A stretch of DNA of 64,000 nt, from assembly GCA_030144725.1 (NCBI GenBank), contig JASKMD010000007.1, forward strand, positions 6,191,406 to 6,255,405. The letters are read 5' to 3'. The notes below the pieces were generated by a model, which was not told the origin of the DNA, did no database searches, and saw only the letters and a program-made list of their open reading frames with translations. This DNA comes from Haematococcus lacustris. Lineage: Eukaryota; Chlorophyta; Chlorophyceae; Chlamydomonadales; Haematococcaceae. The position numbers and the translations under genes are program-made. Below, one piece after another: positions 35,701-45,668 of the stretch (position 1 is its first letter; each line of letters opens with the position of its first letter).

Positions 35701-36618
35701 TACGATGGCATTGACGATGACTGCAACGGGCTGGTGGACAAGGAGGACACTGCGGTGCGTGGAGGTGCTGCCAGTCTGGGCAAGGGGCTATGAGGCACTC
35801 AGCATGTCCCTACTGCTCCTCAGCCGGCCTATGACCCACTGCCTGCCATGCTGTGTTGCCTGCAGTGTGGCCTGTTCCCCACGCTGTACACACCGCGCCA
35901 GATCGCCTTCTCCTCCAGCCCCAGCCTGCCCAATGCGGCCTCAGCGGCCTTCCTGGCCATGGCCTACTCAGACCAGGTGTCAGCTGCAGCCTCCATCCAG
36001 CTGCGCTGCTGGGCGCTGTCCCAGGTGAGCAGGCCACTGCCGCACACCACCCACTGCTGCACCCGGCTGACCCTATGGCCACTCAAATGCACCACCGCTG
36101 GCCCAGCTCCTGCAGCATCTGACACAGCCATGCTTTGGAGTAGGTCCATGAGCCAGCAACAAATCGAGCCAACAATGAACTGACCTTTCCGTGCTTGGGA
36201 CTGACAAGTGCTGAAAAGTGCTTGGGACTGAAGATGCAATTGCTGGCATGATCTGATATGTATATGTGCTCATGTTCCTTGTATGTCCAGTTAAGACGTA
36301 TGCCGTACTCGCCTTCCGGTGTTCAGGCACATGCTGCATTGCTATACTGTGCAGCTTCTGCTCATCAGTAGACTTCTTGTTAGTGTGGTTTTAAAAGCTT
36401 CACTCACCCTGAGCTACATCCACCCTGCTGTGCCCGCCTTGCTGCAGCCATACTTCAGCAGCAGCTCTGTGAGCCCCAGACTGACTGAGCACCCTGCCTT
36501 GCTGCCTGCAGGCAGGCCACATGCTGGGCACCGGCGTAGGTGAAAACTCCTACATTGTGGGCTATGGCACCAACCCACCCACCATCGTGCAGCACCGGGA
36601 CTCCTCCTGCCCTGCCGG
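23759..36618 (+). CDS. GT2 beta-glycan synthase fused to GH9 glucanase, copy B (3' end in assembly gap)
   Basis: ATG at 23759 is the first after an in-frame stop (23714). Modelled exons: 23759-23928, 24036-24108, 24202-24374, 24578-24682, 24824-24919, 25044-25230, 25363-25471, 25597-25707, 25846-25934, 26064-26126, 26244-26468, 26618-26773, 26949-27103, 27383-28505, 29216-29279, 29399-29510, 29645-29713, 29892-29956, 30142-30215, 30298-30333, 30374-30702, 30913-31051, 31403-31681, 31768-31899, 31992-32040, 32254-32341, 32461-32565, 32972-33068, 33417-33563, 34087-34673, 34905-34965, 35120-35293, 35421-35549, 35692-35754, 35866-36024, 36512-36618. All phases agree; about 1,967 codons. Order: helices; GT2 core about 140-395 (VYLCDDG, VFDSD, TITEDYALG, QRSRW); helices; linker 571-945; helices to about 1110; GH9 from 1115, interrupted by a Cys-rich insert and a MopE-like motif. 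Inferred cell-surface glucan synthase with an extracellular GH9 domain. Confidence 0.88.
27383..28505 (+). other. Disordered linker exon of copy B
   Basis: About 374 residues, Ala/Pro/Ser/Gln rich, between two sets of transmembrane helices. Blocks shared with the copy A linker sit at both ends and in the middle (SHRPEASGSQTVVSYREALP). The copy A linker is nearly twice as long (about 660 residues). Confidence 0.75.
28868..28926. repeat. AGGGACCCCT decamer repeat
   Basis: About five tandem units in the intron 28506-29215 of GT2-GH9 copy B. The unit reads almost palindromically (AGGGGTCCCT is its complement). Confidence 0.9.
30374..31681 (+). other. GH9 domain, first half (copy B)
   Basis: Exons 30374-30702, 30913-31051 and 31403-31681. 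Last hydrophobic helix VVLVTGLAAVPLSLPALL, then GH9-type sequence: VNLLGGLTPGVDPVKYAQP aligns with the family's GG(Y/W)YDAGDHVKFG block, followed by TMLAWSLLQF, LGADYLMRSN, RPAWVMTRENPGADLLTG and AAAALSAASM. These are characteristic alpha/alpha-barrel segments. In the DAGD block the first Asp is Pro and only the second Asp remains. Confidence 0.85.
31768..33563 (+). other. Cys-rich triplicated insert inside the GH9 domain
   Basis: Exons 31768-31899, 31992-32040, 32254-32341, 32461-32565, 32972-33068 and 33417-33563 encode three imperfect units. Each begins with Cys-Tyr, has two further Cys within about 25 residues and a Gly-Cys-Cys about 15-20 residues later (QGCCDMF, LGCCTYL, IGCCNRL). Units 1 and 2 also share a following VSYGQGLC or ITYTGAQGIC strand. 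This suggests a disulphide-rich extracellular module repeated three times. I do not recognise the family. Confidence 0.7.
34620..36618 (+). other. GH9 domain, second half (copy B, C-terminus missing)
   Basis: STTVLDDMAWGAVWMYKAT matches the family's DELVWGAAWLYRAT block. It is followed by YLGQAEL, DWNNVAWATDVLLANIT, ASAAFLAMAYSDQ and the signature region NSYIVGYGTNPPTIVQHR. In GH9 this last block normally ends H-x-R (for example HHR). Here the first His is Gln. The block carrying the general-acid Glu (DxxxNE) would be in the gap. Confidence 0.8.
35692..35754 (+). other. MopE-like metal-binding motif exon
   Basis: A 21-codon symmetric exon reads NCYDGIDDDCNGLVDKED plus three residues, with the next exon supplying the closing Cys. 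This is the C-x-D-G-x-D-x-D-C-[DN]-G-x-x-D pattern of the MopE/DUF-type metal-binding repeat common in bacterial secreted proteins (calcium or copper binding). It lies between two GH9 barrel segments. Confidence 0.75.
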
Positions 36619-36742
36619 GTGAGCAGCAGACAGCCAGCAGCCATCTCCATTGTTTCAACAGCCAGGAGCACTGCTGCTGTCCATGCACCTGTCCCTGTGG
36701 GCTGCTCCCAGACTCCAATGCTGCTGCTGCTGCTGCTGCTGC

Positions 36743-37242
36743 NNNNNNNNNNNNNNNNNNNNNNNNNNNNNNNNNNNNNNNNNNNNNNNNNNNNNNNNNN
36801 NNNNNNNNNNNNNNNNNNNNNNNNNNNNNNNNNNNNNNNNNNNNNNNNNNNNNNNNNNNNNNNNNNNNNNNNNNNNNNNNNNNNNNNNNNNNNNNNNNNN
36901 NNNNNNNNNNNNNNNNNNNNNNNNNNNNNNNNNNNNNNNNNNNNNNNNNNNNNNNNNNNNNNNNNNNNNNNNNNNNNNNNNNNNNNNNNNNNNNNNNNNN
37001 NNNNNNNNNNNNNNNNNNNNNNNNNNNNNNNNNNNNNNNNNNNNNNNNNNNNNNNNNNNNNNNNNNNNNNNNNNNNNNNNNNNNNNNNNNNNNNNNNNNN
37101 NNNNNNNNNNNNNNNNNNNNNNNNNNNNNNNNNNNNNNNNNNNNNNNNNNNNNNNNNNNNNNNNNNNNNNNNNNNNNNNNNNNNNNNNNNNNNNNNNNNN
37201 NNNNNNNNNNNNNNNNNNNNNNNNNNNNNNNNNNNNNNNNNN
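36743..37242. other. Assembly gap of exactly 500 N
   Basis: The round number indicates a placeholder for a gap of unknown size, opened at a CTG repeat (36719-36742). The last GH9 exons and the first NC2-beta exons must lie in it. Confidence 0.98.
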
Positions 37243-37350
37243 CGTTATTGCAAGCCCAACCTTCTACGCTCGTACCGCCCAGTTTAGCGGGTGCTTCACA
37301 GTGCACCAGGCTGGGTGTATGTCTCGGCTGTGCCATGTCCTGGGCTGCAG

Positions 37351-39236
37351 AGTTTGTGAACCTGGTGAGCAGTGAGGCCAACGAGGTAGCCACACGAGAG
37401 AACAAACAGACCATACAGCCCGAGCACGTGCTCCAGGCATTGAATGAGCTGGGGTTTGCAGACTTCACTGAGGAGGTCACGGACACCTGGAACTGCTTCA
37501 AGGAGGAGGCCAAGGGTGAGTGGGGGAGGGGTTGCAGCTGGGTGAGAGAGCAGAGTGGGGGAGGAATGGGGGCGGCAGCTGGGTGGCGCAGGGGTGGCAG
37601 CTGGCTCACAGAGGACTCCACCACCAGCACCACAACTACCACCACCAGCACTACACCTCAGCATCCCCAATGCATAGCAATGCTGATGGCGTGGGTTGTC
37701 AGGGTTCATGTTGAATATTTCAAGTGCAAGGGGTGGATGTGGAAGGGGCTCTTGACTCCTCAATCAGTAGGGGAGCAAGGAGAGCACAGTTGATGCGAGA
37801 GCAAGGAGCACACAGTCAGAGACAGGGCTAGGCATTCAGCCAGCCAGTCAGTCAGCATGCAAGCAGTCAGACAAAGGCTGGTAGGGCTAGGGGTCCATTG
37901 GTTGCGCAAGCTGCCCGGGTTTATATCACAGGCACTGGGCACCCAGGGTGGCATACAGAGCGGGTGGGGTGTGGGGCCAGTGTCTTCTGGGGGGCCATAC
38001 ACAACACTGTGGGCAACCAGGCAAACTTGGGGTCCATGTCAAAGGGGGAGGGTGTTTGTACACTACCTCAGGCTTTGTATGACTCTGCACACAAGGAAAC
38101 AAACAAGAAGACCAGGGGCAATGGGTGTTGACAGAGCTGTTGAGTGCACCACCTCCTGAGCCTGGTCACGATGCATACAAAGAGGTCACAAATTAACAAA
38201 GGCTAGCCTGTGTGTCTCAATGGCATTGGCGTACCCTGTCTCCACACAGTGCGTCCAGGTTAGGCCCAGGGTGTGTGTCCATGTGGCTGAGGAGGGCCTG
38301 TTCCGCCAGTGTATGATGTCCTTACAGAGCCTACCAGCAGCACTTGCAGGTGGAGCACCTGAGGGCATGTACTAGTGGCATCCCTTTGACGCTGGGAGCT
38401 AGGGCATGGCCTTAGGTGGCACCTCGCAGAGCATGGCACCAGGTGGTGAGCTGCAGTGTGCTGACATGCCCTGCCGCGACGCCTTTGCCCTGCAGCTTCA
38501 CACACACAGAAAGCCAACCTCCGCAAGACAGGGGCGGACCATGCGGGCCTGACAGAAGAGCAGCAGGTGAGCAGGAGGAGGAGGGCACCACAGCAGCCTC
38601 CCACCAACCTCCCACCAGCCTGGCCTTCGACTGAGTAGAAACTTGGCGGGTTGAAGCTGTCATGGTGTGGGCTGATGGTGATGATGACCCTTTGCCAATG
38701 GATTTGTGATATGCACCATTCTCCATGCAATAGTGTTTTGTTGACGATAGTGTTTGCTGCTGCGATGGGTGCTGATGCGCAGTGAATTTGATGCCAATGT
38801 GGTTATGATGTGAGTCTAACATTGCTGGCACCAACTGTGTGTATTTGCCTGCGACTGCGTGCAGATTATCTTGCAACAGCAGATGTTTGCGGCGGCACGG
38901 GCAGCCTCCATGACCTCTGCCGACAATGCAACCGCCATGGCAGCCATGTACCAAGCACAACTGGCCGCCCTTGGCCAGAAACACGCCCTTGCCGCTCAGT
39001 CCTCCGTGCCCTTGTCCCCCGTTATGGTGTCGATCCCAGTGCCGGGCCTCAGTATGTGCGCCCTGCCTAGCTGCACCAGTGGCCAGCAGTCCAGTGTGCC
39101 GCTTGTGGCAGCTACTGCGAGCCCAGCCACTGCCCCTGGCCCAGGCCCTGCACTGGAGCAGACAGCAAACAATGACCTGGCTGCGCATGAAGTGCCTGTG
39201 AGCATGTTGGTGGAGGCGGGTGGGGAGCAGGAGTGA
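37351..39236 (+). CDS. DR1: NC2-beta / Dr1, TBP-associated transcription repressor (5' end in gap)
   Basis: Three exons are visible: 37351-37515, 38496-38566 and 38865-39236 (TGA). The first encodes the second half of a histone fold, FVNLVSSEANEVATRENK, then TIQPEHVLQALNELGF and a Glu-rich helix. This matches NC2-beta (human FIHLISSEANEI, TISPEHVIQALESLGF) better than NF-YB. The second exon has the basic post-fold segment (KANLRKTGADHAGLTEEQQ), and the third begins ILQQQMFAAARAASM, the Gln/Ala-rich helix typical of Dr1, then a disordered tail. NC2-beta pairs with NC2-alpha (DRAP1) and clamps TBP on DNA, blocking TFIIA/TFIIB entry. The first helix of the fold is in the N gap. The C-terminal tail (about 85 residues after the Gln-rich helix) is longer than in animals. 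Confidence 0.88.
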
Positions 39237-40077
39237 GCCTGGGTCTCGGGCTCAGTGCTCGGGCAGAGAGCTGCACCCTGTAAAGTTGAGGCAGCTCTCT
39301 ACAGGAAGCATTGCTATGCAGTGATGGTTGTTCACTATGTCAAGGGTGACCATGGTGGCTGCTGCATGGGCAATGACACCCGAGGGTGATCAAGCACCTT
39401 CACGGCTCACAGCTGAAGTGGTTTAAGCTATTATCACCACCACCATGGTTGCTGCTGGCTGGCATTGTAAGAGGATTCCTTGTGCAATAGTGTTTCTTAG
39501 CCGTTGCCGTCCAGGGCTCGCAGAAAAACCCTAGAATGCAAAATCATAGCGCAAGATCAGGCAGCTGGGACGGGTGTGCGCAAGGAAGCAGACGGCATGG
39601 TGCTGATTGCCTGGAGGTAATGATCGCATCGGGTGCGGGCTGCTGGTCACCCCTCCCATTGAACCACCAACCCCCCTGACGATAAGGGACAACGGCTTTT
39701 CCGGACTCATTTCTGCACGGAGTTACACGCGGATTGAAGCGCCGGAATGCGGCCGCGCTGAGCCACACGCCGAGCTGGTCGGGCATGTTGCCGGGTACTC
39801 GACCCTATTGAGCCTGCGGACTTGATGTACGTTGACCCAGTAGCAGTGAGTCAGTGAGGGCTGCTGGTGACGATGACATGATGTGTGACAGATGTGATAC
39901 ATGACATGATGTATGACATGACTCGTCTCCATGAATACAACTGCTATCGTGCCCGAGCTAAGTGAGAGTATGTGTCGGTCTCTTAGCCAAGGACTTGACA
40001 CAAACCCCAATGTCGCACTCTACTCACCCCGGCTCGTCACCATAGGCTGGGTGCCTAGCTGAGGCCTTACCTGCCAC
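39237..40077. other. Intergenic region after NC2-beta
   Basis: No gene seen. It begins with the NC2-beta 3' UTR. A short repeat of ATGACATGATGT units lies at 39870-39920. Confidence 0.5.
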
Positions 40078-40527
40078 CAGTGATGGGTAATACAAGATAC
40101 GTGTATCGATACCGATACGTATTTTTTGTATAATACAAAAGTACACGTATCGTATAAAAAATACAAGTGCCGGCCGGCAAGTTGCGTGGGTGCCTTCGCA
40201 GCAGCTGCTGGTTGCTGCCACAACTAGAGTCCGCGCTTAAGCCATGCCACGCGAGGCTAAGGCAATCGGCCTGCTCCCGGAGCAGTCGGTCGCATGTGCC
40301 GGTTTTACATGCAAGAACATCAAAGTTGGGAGGCCCTGACTTTCCGACGTCGCCGTCCTGCCCAGACATCAAGGATAGGCTGCGGGACTGGCTGCGCTGC
40401 TCCTAGCTGCTCCTTTCCCGCGTGACATGTTGCCTCTGTATCGCTGTATTGTATCGATACAAAAAATACACGTTTTTCGTGTATTTTCTTGTATTTCCTG
40501 TATCGATACACGTATTACCCATCACTG
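40078..40527. mobile_element. Non-autonomous hAT-type MITE with 8-bp target duplication
   Basis: The element starts CAGTGATGGGTAATAC and ends with its reverse complement GTATTACCCATCACTG. It is flanked on both sides by CCTGCCAC (40070-40077 and 40528-40535), a perfect 8-bp target-site duplication, the length made by hAT transposases. Subterminal DNA is AT-rich with repeated GTATCGATAC palindromes and TACAAAAAATAC words. The middle is GC-rich. No transposase is encoded; length 450 bp. Confidence 0.9.
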
Positions 40528-40619
40528 CCTGCCACCATGGCCTGGCTGGCTGCGTCCCAGCTGCCCCTAGGAGCCGGGCACTGGCTGAGGTGGTAGGCGA
40601 CCACTAGGGCGCGACCGTG

Positions 40620-41195
40620 ATAGTAGGACGGCTCTAACTATGCACTCCCTGCGCTAAATATTATGCTAGATGATTCACAATGTAGCCAACCCAGCCAGCT
40701 ACCTTTCACCCATCCAGAATAATCATGCAGTCAGTGGGCCGTGCACAGCAAAGCATCAAAGTTGGTGATTCAAATTTGAGCTGTTGCGGAGCATGCAGTC
40801 ATCACTACGACCGCCCGCGTCGCTCAGGCTGCTCTACACAAGCATGCGCGTCGACAGCAGAAGTCGGATCGGAGAGCGGTTGCGGGAATGTGGCACTAAG
40901 CCTACCTCCTCCCCATACCTTGAGGGCAATGCCACAGCTCGACCATTCGGACTTACAGCATGCTACTTACTAGGTTAAGCTCCTTTTAGACATTGTTACA
41001 CACGTTCATACTCAGATATGTCAAAAGCTCACTTTGGTCGGTGACCCCCAACTCCCTTAGCCGATCTCAGGACCAGGGCCATGCAGCCAGTCGCACAACT
41101 CCACACCATGACCGAGTTTGGACTCGGCTCCTGTGAGAGTTACACTCCCCTACATGCCATCCACCTGCGTGCAAAGTTTCATAGCTCAACTGCCA
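40620..41195 (+). repeat. Inverted repeat block A, left copy
   Basis: Matches the reverse complement of 44075-44650 over its whole length with scattered changes (shared: AGCAAAGCATCAAAGTTGGT, GTGCAAAGTTTCATAGCTCA). Confidence 0.85.
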
Positions 41196-41204
41196 CCCCA
41201 CAGC

Positions 41205-41870
41205 CCCGTGGCCCTGATTCTGCTTGGAGAACATGATGTCACTTTGAAGTCAGGCCGCCCCAACATGGGGTTAGTAATGTTCATGCGACTACTCTCTGAA
41301 TACCGCATCGTTTTCAATAGCGCTTGTCACATTGGCAGCCACGTTTTAGTCCGCGTAATCTGACCATCAGCGCTAGCCATTGGAGTCTTTGCTCGCGTAC
41401 TGCCACATGTGCCCGCGAACAAATCACAGCGGCGATATGGGCCTCCTTGGCACCGTGAGCCACATCGTTGTGGACCCATCTACCTAGCGTAGTGAGCTGG
41501 TTGTGCACAAATGGAATGTCCGGCCAACACCCGTCGCGATGCCTGCCAGGCGTGCAGGGCACCTAGACGGGGTGATTGAAACATATATTCGTGTTCGGTT
41601 CTCGCCGAATACACCATTTGGGTCGGCGCACACTAAGGTATCACCGGCTTACACCCCCCCTCCTCCACTGTGTCCTCCACTGTGTCGCACCCGTTGCACC
41701 TAGAGGAAAACGGACACGAAATGTTTGTTCTTGACCCAATGGCGGATCTCTTGAAACAAACCGCACATCAAACAACCCAGGCCTCTATCAGTTTGACATC
41801 TTCAAAGTGACATGATGTTCTCCAAGCAGAATCAGGGCCACGGGGCTGTGGGGTGGCAGTTGATCAGGTT
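41205..41870 (+). repeat. Inverted repeat block B, left copy, with a nested small inverted repeat
   Basis: From about 41270 to 41800 this matches the reverse complement of 44690-45215 (shared: GATGCCTGCCAGGCGTGCAG-type words). At its ends 41195-41250 and 41803-41865 are reverse complements of each other (AGAATCAGGGCCACGGGGCT). Confidence 0.75.
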
Positions 41871-42540
41871 AGACAAGCAAGGGGAAATTTGGGTACCATG
41901 CTGTTCTCCACATTCAGACCACTATTTGCTACCGCGATTGCACCGCTAGCTTCGGCGTGCTAGAAAAGTCAGCGGCTTCGAAGCGCAGGCCCGCAGGCTG
42001 AACATGGTTGTTTGGGCCTAAAGTTGTGTCCACGCAACAAGGTCGCTGTAGGTAGCTACATACATACGTATAAAGTCTAAGGCCGGGGCCCGTCTCTATC
42101 GCTAGCCAGGTCCGTTCAGTCGGTTGTACTGGGTAGCTCGGCTTCCTAGCTCCCGCAAAGCTGTGAATGTTAGTAATGCCCCGCAACCACAAACTCCAGC
42201 TCCGAACCCTCCTATCTCATAACATGTGCGGTGGACTTTGCCTAAAAAGCTGTTTGCGGCTGGCCCGTCCGGCCCTCGACCATACATCATTACATCCAAC
42301 CTCACATCATTACAATATAACATCCAACCTACTTACAAACTGGCACTTGTGTCTCTGTAAACTGGCACTTGTGTTCTATGTAAACTGTCACTTGTGTTGT
42401 GTGGCATTCACTGCATGCATGGTATGGGCAAGGGCTTTGGCACTTGGAAGGGTTAGGCTCAGGGTCAACACCGTTTCCAGGGGGCTGAGTAAGGCTGGGC
42501 AGGGCAGGGCTGGGCTCGGCAACAAAGGCAAGCTTTGTTG

Positions 42541-43150
42541 TCAGCGCATTCGCATAACGCTGTCGGGAGCATGGCGCTTGGAAGGGGTGATTGTTGCCAA
42601 TGCTGGTGCTTGCTGATGTTGCTGTTGCTGATGCTGTGAGATTGCTTTTAAGCACTGGATTCTACTCTTGGCACCCTTGGTAGCTAGGTTCAGTCGGACG
42701 CAAAGCTCTTTGAGGTGACTCAGCGTGATGCCCTTCTGTGGCAAGGATGTTAGGTGTGGCTGCTGACAGCTGTATACCTGCCTAGCTGTGTCTTCAAGAT
42801 GTTGCAGTTTGTTGGTGATGTCAGCCAGTCGTTGCTGTCGTGCTGTGTTTTGATCCCTTGCACTTGCCCCTGAGCTGTACTCCTCCCTTGTGGGCAACTT
42901 CACCGGGAGGGTGATGCGTTGCATAGCCCGCAACACCTTGCGTGCCTGTGATGTCTTCTTGGCTGCCTGCACAGGCTTAGTGGCTGCCCCACCCTGAGCA
43001 CCATGAGGGCTGGCTGCAGCTCCCAGGGCACCCACACGGCTGGCTGCACCACCGAGGGCCCCCGCATGGCTGGCTGCAGCTCCCAGTGCACCCACAAGGC
43101 TGACTGCACCACCCAGGGCACCCACAGGGCTGGCTGCAGCTCCCAGGGCA
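42541..43150 (-). CDS. SAP-domain-like protein, possibly transposon-borne
   Basis: Minus-strand ORF ending at 42541. The first in-frame ATG is at 42924 (MQRITLPVKLPTREEY), while the open frame extends upstream to about 43150 after a stop, so a spliced start is possible. The upstream part is an Ala/Gly-rich repeat (GALGAAAS and GALGGAAS units, 30-36 bp). Residues just before the Gln/His run contain KGITLSHLKELCVRLNLATK plus GAKSRIQCLKAI, the two-helix pattern of the SAP DNA-binding motif. The C-terminus is basic (SKRHAPDSVMRMR). Located between the two inverted-repeat groups, so it may belong to a mobile element. Confidence 0.45.
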
Positions 43151-43259
43151 CCCGCATCTTAGCTGTCGTAGATGACGGTGGAGCTGGGGCTGGGCTGCCT
43201 TGCCTGGGCTTGTTCAGCGATGGAGCCAGCAGTACGGGACCATGGAGCACGGCCAGTGG

Positions 43260-44074
43260 CTAAACGCTCGGCCATACGCGCGGACCCAGCAAGGCCTTGC
43301 TTCGAGCGATGGGGCATAGCTTAAAATGCTTCAAGTGCGGTTAGCATCGACCGAAAGGTACATCGCCGACTCCGACGGCAGGAGTAGGGTCGTCGCTACT
43401 GTTATCATAATTATGGCGGGCTGAAACGACTTCATTTCGGGGAAAAGGCCCCTGGCATGGCCGAATCTTAGCTGTTTTTCAAGTTTATCTGATTACTACT
43501 AGCACACGCATCAGTTTGCAGGCATATCTATGTTATCGATGGACATACTTGATGCGGTTCCCCCGTATTCATTGCAAGGCATTTGGGACGTTTGGCATAC
43601 AGTTGAGGCTTCTGGCAGTGTGTCCCTCACCACCCTCGCCATAGACCGAGCTAATGCATGTTAGGGTCAACTCAGCGCCAGGATGTAAGTGTGTGGTACA
43701 TCTAGCTGCTGACGAAATTTCAGGTCCAAAGCCTCGTGGCGTACCCCCTCAACCCGGCCATGAGACAAGCCCCTAGCAAGCAGCATGCAGCTCACAGAGC
43801 TCGACACCCAGGAGGCACCCGGACATCGCCGCGACAGCACACCTACTCCAGGGCGCATAACCAGAGAGATGGAGTGCTTCTGACATTGCGTGCTAGTCGG
43901 AGCCATCGAACATTGGACGGGGTCGCGGACCAGCCGATCACCGTAGGCCTGTTCCTCTGAGCCGATGCTAAGCTGTACGGCGCTGCGGCAAGGCGTGCAA
44001 ATCTTACATCGTGAAGCGGTGTATAGAGTTAGTTAGGTCCGTCCGAAAAATGGGCATTTTTTGGCTTGCTTGTC
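43260..44074. other. Non-coding stretch inside the repeat island
   Basis: No gene or recognised repeat; short ORFs here lack any family signal. Confidence 0.5.
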
Positions 44075-44650
44075 TAACCTGACAGTTGAGCTATGAAACT
44101 TTGCACGCAGGTGGATGGCATGTAGGGGAGTATAACTCTCAGAGGAGACGAGGCCAGATTCGGTCATGGTGTGGTGTTGTGTGACTGACTGCATGGCCCT
44201 GGCCCTGAAATCGGCTAAGGGAGTTGGTGGTCACCGACCAAAGTGAGCTTTTGGCTTAGCTGAGTATGAGCGTTTGTAACACTGTCTGGGAGGAGCTTAA
44301 CCTAGTAAGTAGCATGTTGTAAGTCCATATGGCTGAGCTGTGGCATTGCCCTCCAGGTATGGGGGGGAGGTGGGCCCGGTGCCACATTCCCGTGATCGTT
44401 CTCCGATCCGACTGTTGCTGCCGACGCGCATGCTCGCGTAGAGCAGCCAAAGCGGCGCGGGCGGTCGTAGCGATGACTGCATGCCCCGCAACGGCTTGAA
44501 TTTGAATCACCAACTTTGATGCTTTGCTGTGCACGACCTATTGCGTGCATAATAATTCTGGATGGGTGAACGGTAGCTGGCAGAGTTGGCTACATGGTGA
44601 ATCATTTAGCATAACATTTGGCGCAGTGAGTGCAGAGTTACAGCCGTTCT
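44075..44650 (-). repeat. Inverted repeat block A, right copy
   Basis: Reverse complement of 40620-41195 with point differences and small indels. Confidence 0.85.
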
Positions 44651-44689
44651 ACTGCCAGGGGTCGGTTTACTGTCATTTTTTGAATGTTG

Positions 44690-45215
44690 GGAGCGCCTGA
44701 TTTGAAGATGTCAAACTGATAGAGGCCTGGGTTGTTTGATGTGCGATTTGTTTCAATAGATGCGCCAAGGGGTCAAGAACAAACAGTTTGTGGCCATTTT
44801 CCCGTGGGTGCAGCGGGTGCAACACAGTGGAGGACACAGTGGAGGAGGGGGGGTGTAAGCCGGGTAATACCTTAGTGTGCGCTGACCCAGAAGGCGTATT
44901 CGGCGAAAGCGAGCGCAAAACAATGTTTCATTCACCCCGTCTAGGTGCCCTGCACGCCCGGCAGGCATCGCGTTGGGTGTTTGCCGGACATTTCATTTGT
45001 GCACAACCCGCTCATTGCGCCAGATAGATGGCGCCACAGGGATGTGGCTCACCGTCCCAAGGATACCCGTCTCGCCGCTGTGGTCTGTTCGCGGGCACAT
45101 GTGGCAGTACGCGAGCAAAGACTACAATGTCGTGCGCTGATGGTCAGATGACGCGCACTGATTTGCAGCTACCAATGTGCCAAACGCTATCGAAAACGAT
45201 GCAGTATTGAGAGTA
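44690..45215 (-). repeat. Inverted repeat block B, right copy
   Basis: Reverse complement of about 41270-41800. It lies outside right block A, so the order is A-B on the left and A'-B' on the right, not the B'-A' of a simple palindrome. Confidence 0.75.
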
Positions 45216-45599
45216 GGGCGGTTCCCCCCCCTGCTAATATTAACAATAGCAATAATAGGAGCGTCTCATGTACGTACATGTACGTACATGTGACTGTTAC
45301 ATTTGCGGGTTATACGGGTGTTACACGGGATGTTACACGGGATGTTACATGCTAACGATTACGGGGTTCCTGGCATCACGGGCGTATAGCAGACTAAGCG
45401 TTCATCGCATGCCGCACGGTGCTACGCCAATCGCAGACGTCCCGGCACCGGGACATGCATATTTAAGGTTGTGCAAAAGCCAGAAGTTGTTGCGTGTAGA
45501 AGTCAGAAGTAGAAGAAGAAGTAGAAGTAGAAGTGGAATTAGAAGTAGAAGTCAGAAGTTGCTGCGTGACGAGAAAGAGTCCGATCCTGCGCCTGACAG

Positions 45600-45668
45600 C
45601 CCGAAAACGATGCAGTATTGAGAGAGTACTTGCATGCATATTACCAACCCCATGTTGGGGCGCCTGAC
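45600..45668. repeat. Third copy of part of block B, hAT insertion target
   Basis: GAAAACGATGCAGTATTGAG to CCCCATGTTGGGGCGCCTGAC resembles the reverse complement of 41250-41330. The hAT element at 45669 interrupts this copy. Confidence 0.7.

Noticed and set aside
1..36618. One single large palindromic duplication covering both the GT2-GH9 pair and the NTM1 pair
   Set aside because: The NTM1 paralogs are mostly strongly diverged while the GT2 exons are nearly identical, and VMA21 and the 584-aa ORF have no partner on the other side, so the events are of different age.
37351..37515. NF-YB (CBF-B) histone fold
   Set aside because: SSEANEVA and TIQPEHVLQALNELGF fit NC2-beta, and the following basic and Gln/Ala-rich parts are those of Dr1.
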